Of a stretch of 43,001 nucleotides of DNA, positions 41,552 to 43,001 are shown piece by piece. This DNA comes from Stemphylium vesicarium. Lineage: Eukaryota > Ascomycota > Dothideomycetes > Pleosporales > Pleosporaceae. The stretch spans positions 1 to 43,001 of the forward strand of contig QXCR01000202.1 in NCBI GenBank assembly GCA_004380135.1, in the 5' to 3' direction. Position numbers and translations under genes: made by a program. The notes under the pieces were generated by a model. It had not been told where the DNA came from. It did no database searches and saw only the letters and a list, made by a program, of their open reading frames with translations. How positions within the stretch are numbered: the first letter of the stretch is position 1; every line of letters begins with the position of its first letter.

Positions 41552-42703
41552 GATAATAATAAGTCCCTCCTGCCTCTAGGTGGTAAGGAGCGGGTAGATA
41601 AGGACGAAGGCAAGGATAGTAGTAATTAAGAAGAGTTTATTTTTTATCTTTTTCTATGTGCGTAGATACCCTAAGTCCTATATAGTAGGTATACGCCTTA
41701 AGTATACTATAAATAAGTTTCTTATAATCTTTTCTATTACTTCTTTTATTATAAGCTTTATATCTTTTTAAAGTCTTAGACTAGTTTCTCTATATCTTTA
41801 AAATTAGAAGCTAGAGTCTAAGTATTTTAAAATTTATTATATTCTTTTTATCTTAACTAGTATTATAGTTAGCCCTTTTTAATTTATTTTCTAAGAATTT
41901 TTTCTACTTCTTAAACTTCTTTACTTTCTATAGTAACCTCTAGTAGTTAGATGTTATTATTATAGTTATCCCTAAAATTCTATTATTCTAGAAGGGATAC
42001 GTAGAATATATTATAAATATAATAGTTAAGTAGTAGGAATAGGTAGTATATCTACGTTCTAACTACGCTTTATACTTAAAATAGCCTAATAAACTTACTA
42101 GAAAGCTTTTTACTAAGTTAATAGGCTAAGTTAATATATTTTATACTAAAGAGTATAAGATCTCCTTTATAAAAAACTTCTAGTTTATATTTCTTATTGT
42201 AGTATTAGCTTTAATACTCTTGTACTCTCTGTAGGTGTTCCTGTGCTAATACGCGTGCGTCGTGCATGCGCTGAATTCTATCGACTGCGTCTGGCATCTC
42301 CCCCTCTTGCCTGCTGTTCTTAGGAGGCGTAGAGAGTAAGAGGTGCTTGCTATACACTAAGTAAAATAGTATTACTTTTATTAATTCGTAAATTAAATTG
42401 TTATAAGTAAACTATACTATTACTAATAATAAAACTTAGTTATCTTACTTATCTAAAGTAAATATCCTAAGGTATTATTCTATAGTCTAGTTCTAGCGCT
42501 TAGTTTGTCTATCTATTTATAGATAGAAGGCTATACTAAGCCTACGCTTTACCTATAGTTAGTAGTAGATTTCTATCTAAAATACTAAGGTAAAGACTAA
42601 ATTATAGTTTAATATAATACCTTTTTAGATTCTATACTATAAGATAACCTAATTAAAATAGAATTTAGCGAATTACTTCGCGTTCTAGGTCTTTAAAGTA
42701 GGT
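41470..42703 (-). pseudogene. Second Ty3/gypsy integrase relic (G2), truncated
   Basis: On the minus strand: integrase core text near 42560-42360 (VKRRLSIAFYL, then after stops YLRIFTLDK); a less mutated patch at about 42330-42215 reading GEMPDAVDRIQRMHDARVLA and QEHLQRVQEY; the C-terminal segment (INLAY, LSKKLFTKFIRLF, YNIFYVSLLE) at about 42130-41960; and possible chromodomain remnants to about 41820. Its upstream part is cut off at 42704 where an unmutated LTR-like sequence begins. The spelling differs from G1 and from the chromodomain gypsy element, so this is a third gypsy family. LTRs were not found. Confidence 0.75.
41514..41550 (+). repeat. (AAT)n microsatellite
   Basis: About twelve AAT/ATA triplets in a row, ending with ATAACGATAATAATAAG. 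Confidence 0.9.
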
Positions 42704-43001
42704 TGTTACAGATAACAAGCAAAGGCCTCTCCCGAACGAAGGATGCGATGTTGGCAGCCAACAGTCGCACGAAACGAAGGATAATGATCAGCGCGGGGCG
42801 CGCAGGTCACGTGATTGACATCACGCCAAGACCAACCATCAGGCGCTAGTATGTGATGGCAGCATCCAAGTGATGGCAGCCATCAGAGACATCAGGCAGG
42901 ACAAGGATAATGTTGTGATGGCAGTGATGGCAATAGACTCAGCGATGAGGATATAAGGATGGAAAGGTTTCATTGTTTCTCTCGTTGTGGTCAACTCTCA
43001 T
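42704..43001 (+). mobile_element. LTR-like sequence running off the window
   Basis: At 42704 the sequence changes from RIP-saturated to intact with TGTTACAGATAACAAGC. The insert contains CAGGTCACGTGATTGAC (with a CACGTG box), a GTGATGGCAG word four times (about 42853-42928), and GAGGATATAAGG (TATA-like, about 42945). This is what the upstream part of an LTR looks like, but its end and TSD lie outside the window. A short non-LTR insertion is possible. Confidence 0.55.

Overview
The window looks like part of an ascomycete (Pezizomycotina) chromosome, probably a dothideomycete-type genome split into gene-bearing and AT-rich compartments. The evidence is one large spliced fungal gene (a highly reducing polyketide synthase with three short introns of 52-63 bp) beside about 31 kb of transposon wreckage carrying the mark of repeat-induced point mutation (RIP). 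Long stretches almost lack CpA/TpG, are rich in TpA, and are full of TAG/TAA stops. No species is claimed. No RNA gene and no CRISPR array was seen.

Layout. 1-634 is a tandem duplication with a 380-bp period. 635-3415 holds no gene I can recognise. 3416-10392 (+) is a complete 2,268-residue polyketide synthase in the order KS-AT-DH-(no methyltransferase)-ER-KR-ACP. 10393 to about 11990 is non-repetitive, with one weak minus-strand frame. Near 11990 the composition changes abruptly and the rest is repeats: a solo LTR (12440-12907), a Tc1/mariner element with long inverted ends (13410-15512), a patch of LINE ORF1 zinc knuckles (minus, about 16510-16756), a pogo/Fot1-type transposase relic (about 17490-18900) broken by three small insertions, and then a nest of LTR retrotransposons.

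The nest can be resolved from target-site duplications (TSDs). A Ty3/gypsy element (G1, minus strand, 19203-38858, LTRs of about 470 bp, TSD TGTCG) inserted into a short element X. G1 was then invaded by a Ty1/copia element (22861-28945, TSD AATAC), a Ty3/gypsy element with a chromodomain (30716-36231, TSD TAGGG), a solo LTR inside its left LTR (19336-19616, TSD AATTC), and four short TG...CA elements of 170-222 bp. Subtracting the insertions and their TSDs leaves about 6.9 kb, a normal gypsy size. Right of the nest are a repeat family Z, a pogo transposase N-terminal fragment, another gypsy integrase relic (minus, about 41470-42703), and the start of an unmutated LTR-like sequence that runs off the window.

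How it fits together. The only evidently functional gene is the polyketide synthase. It has no tailoring, transport or regulatory partner on its right side, so any cluster partners must lie to the left or have been lost. The most unusual signal is a set of very short (101-222 bp) TG...CA elements with 5-bp TSDs. They remain unmutated inside RIP-saturated hosts, and in one case (X) the unmutated element is demonstrably older than the mutated element that interrupts it.
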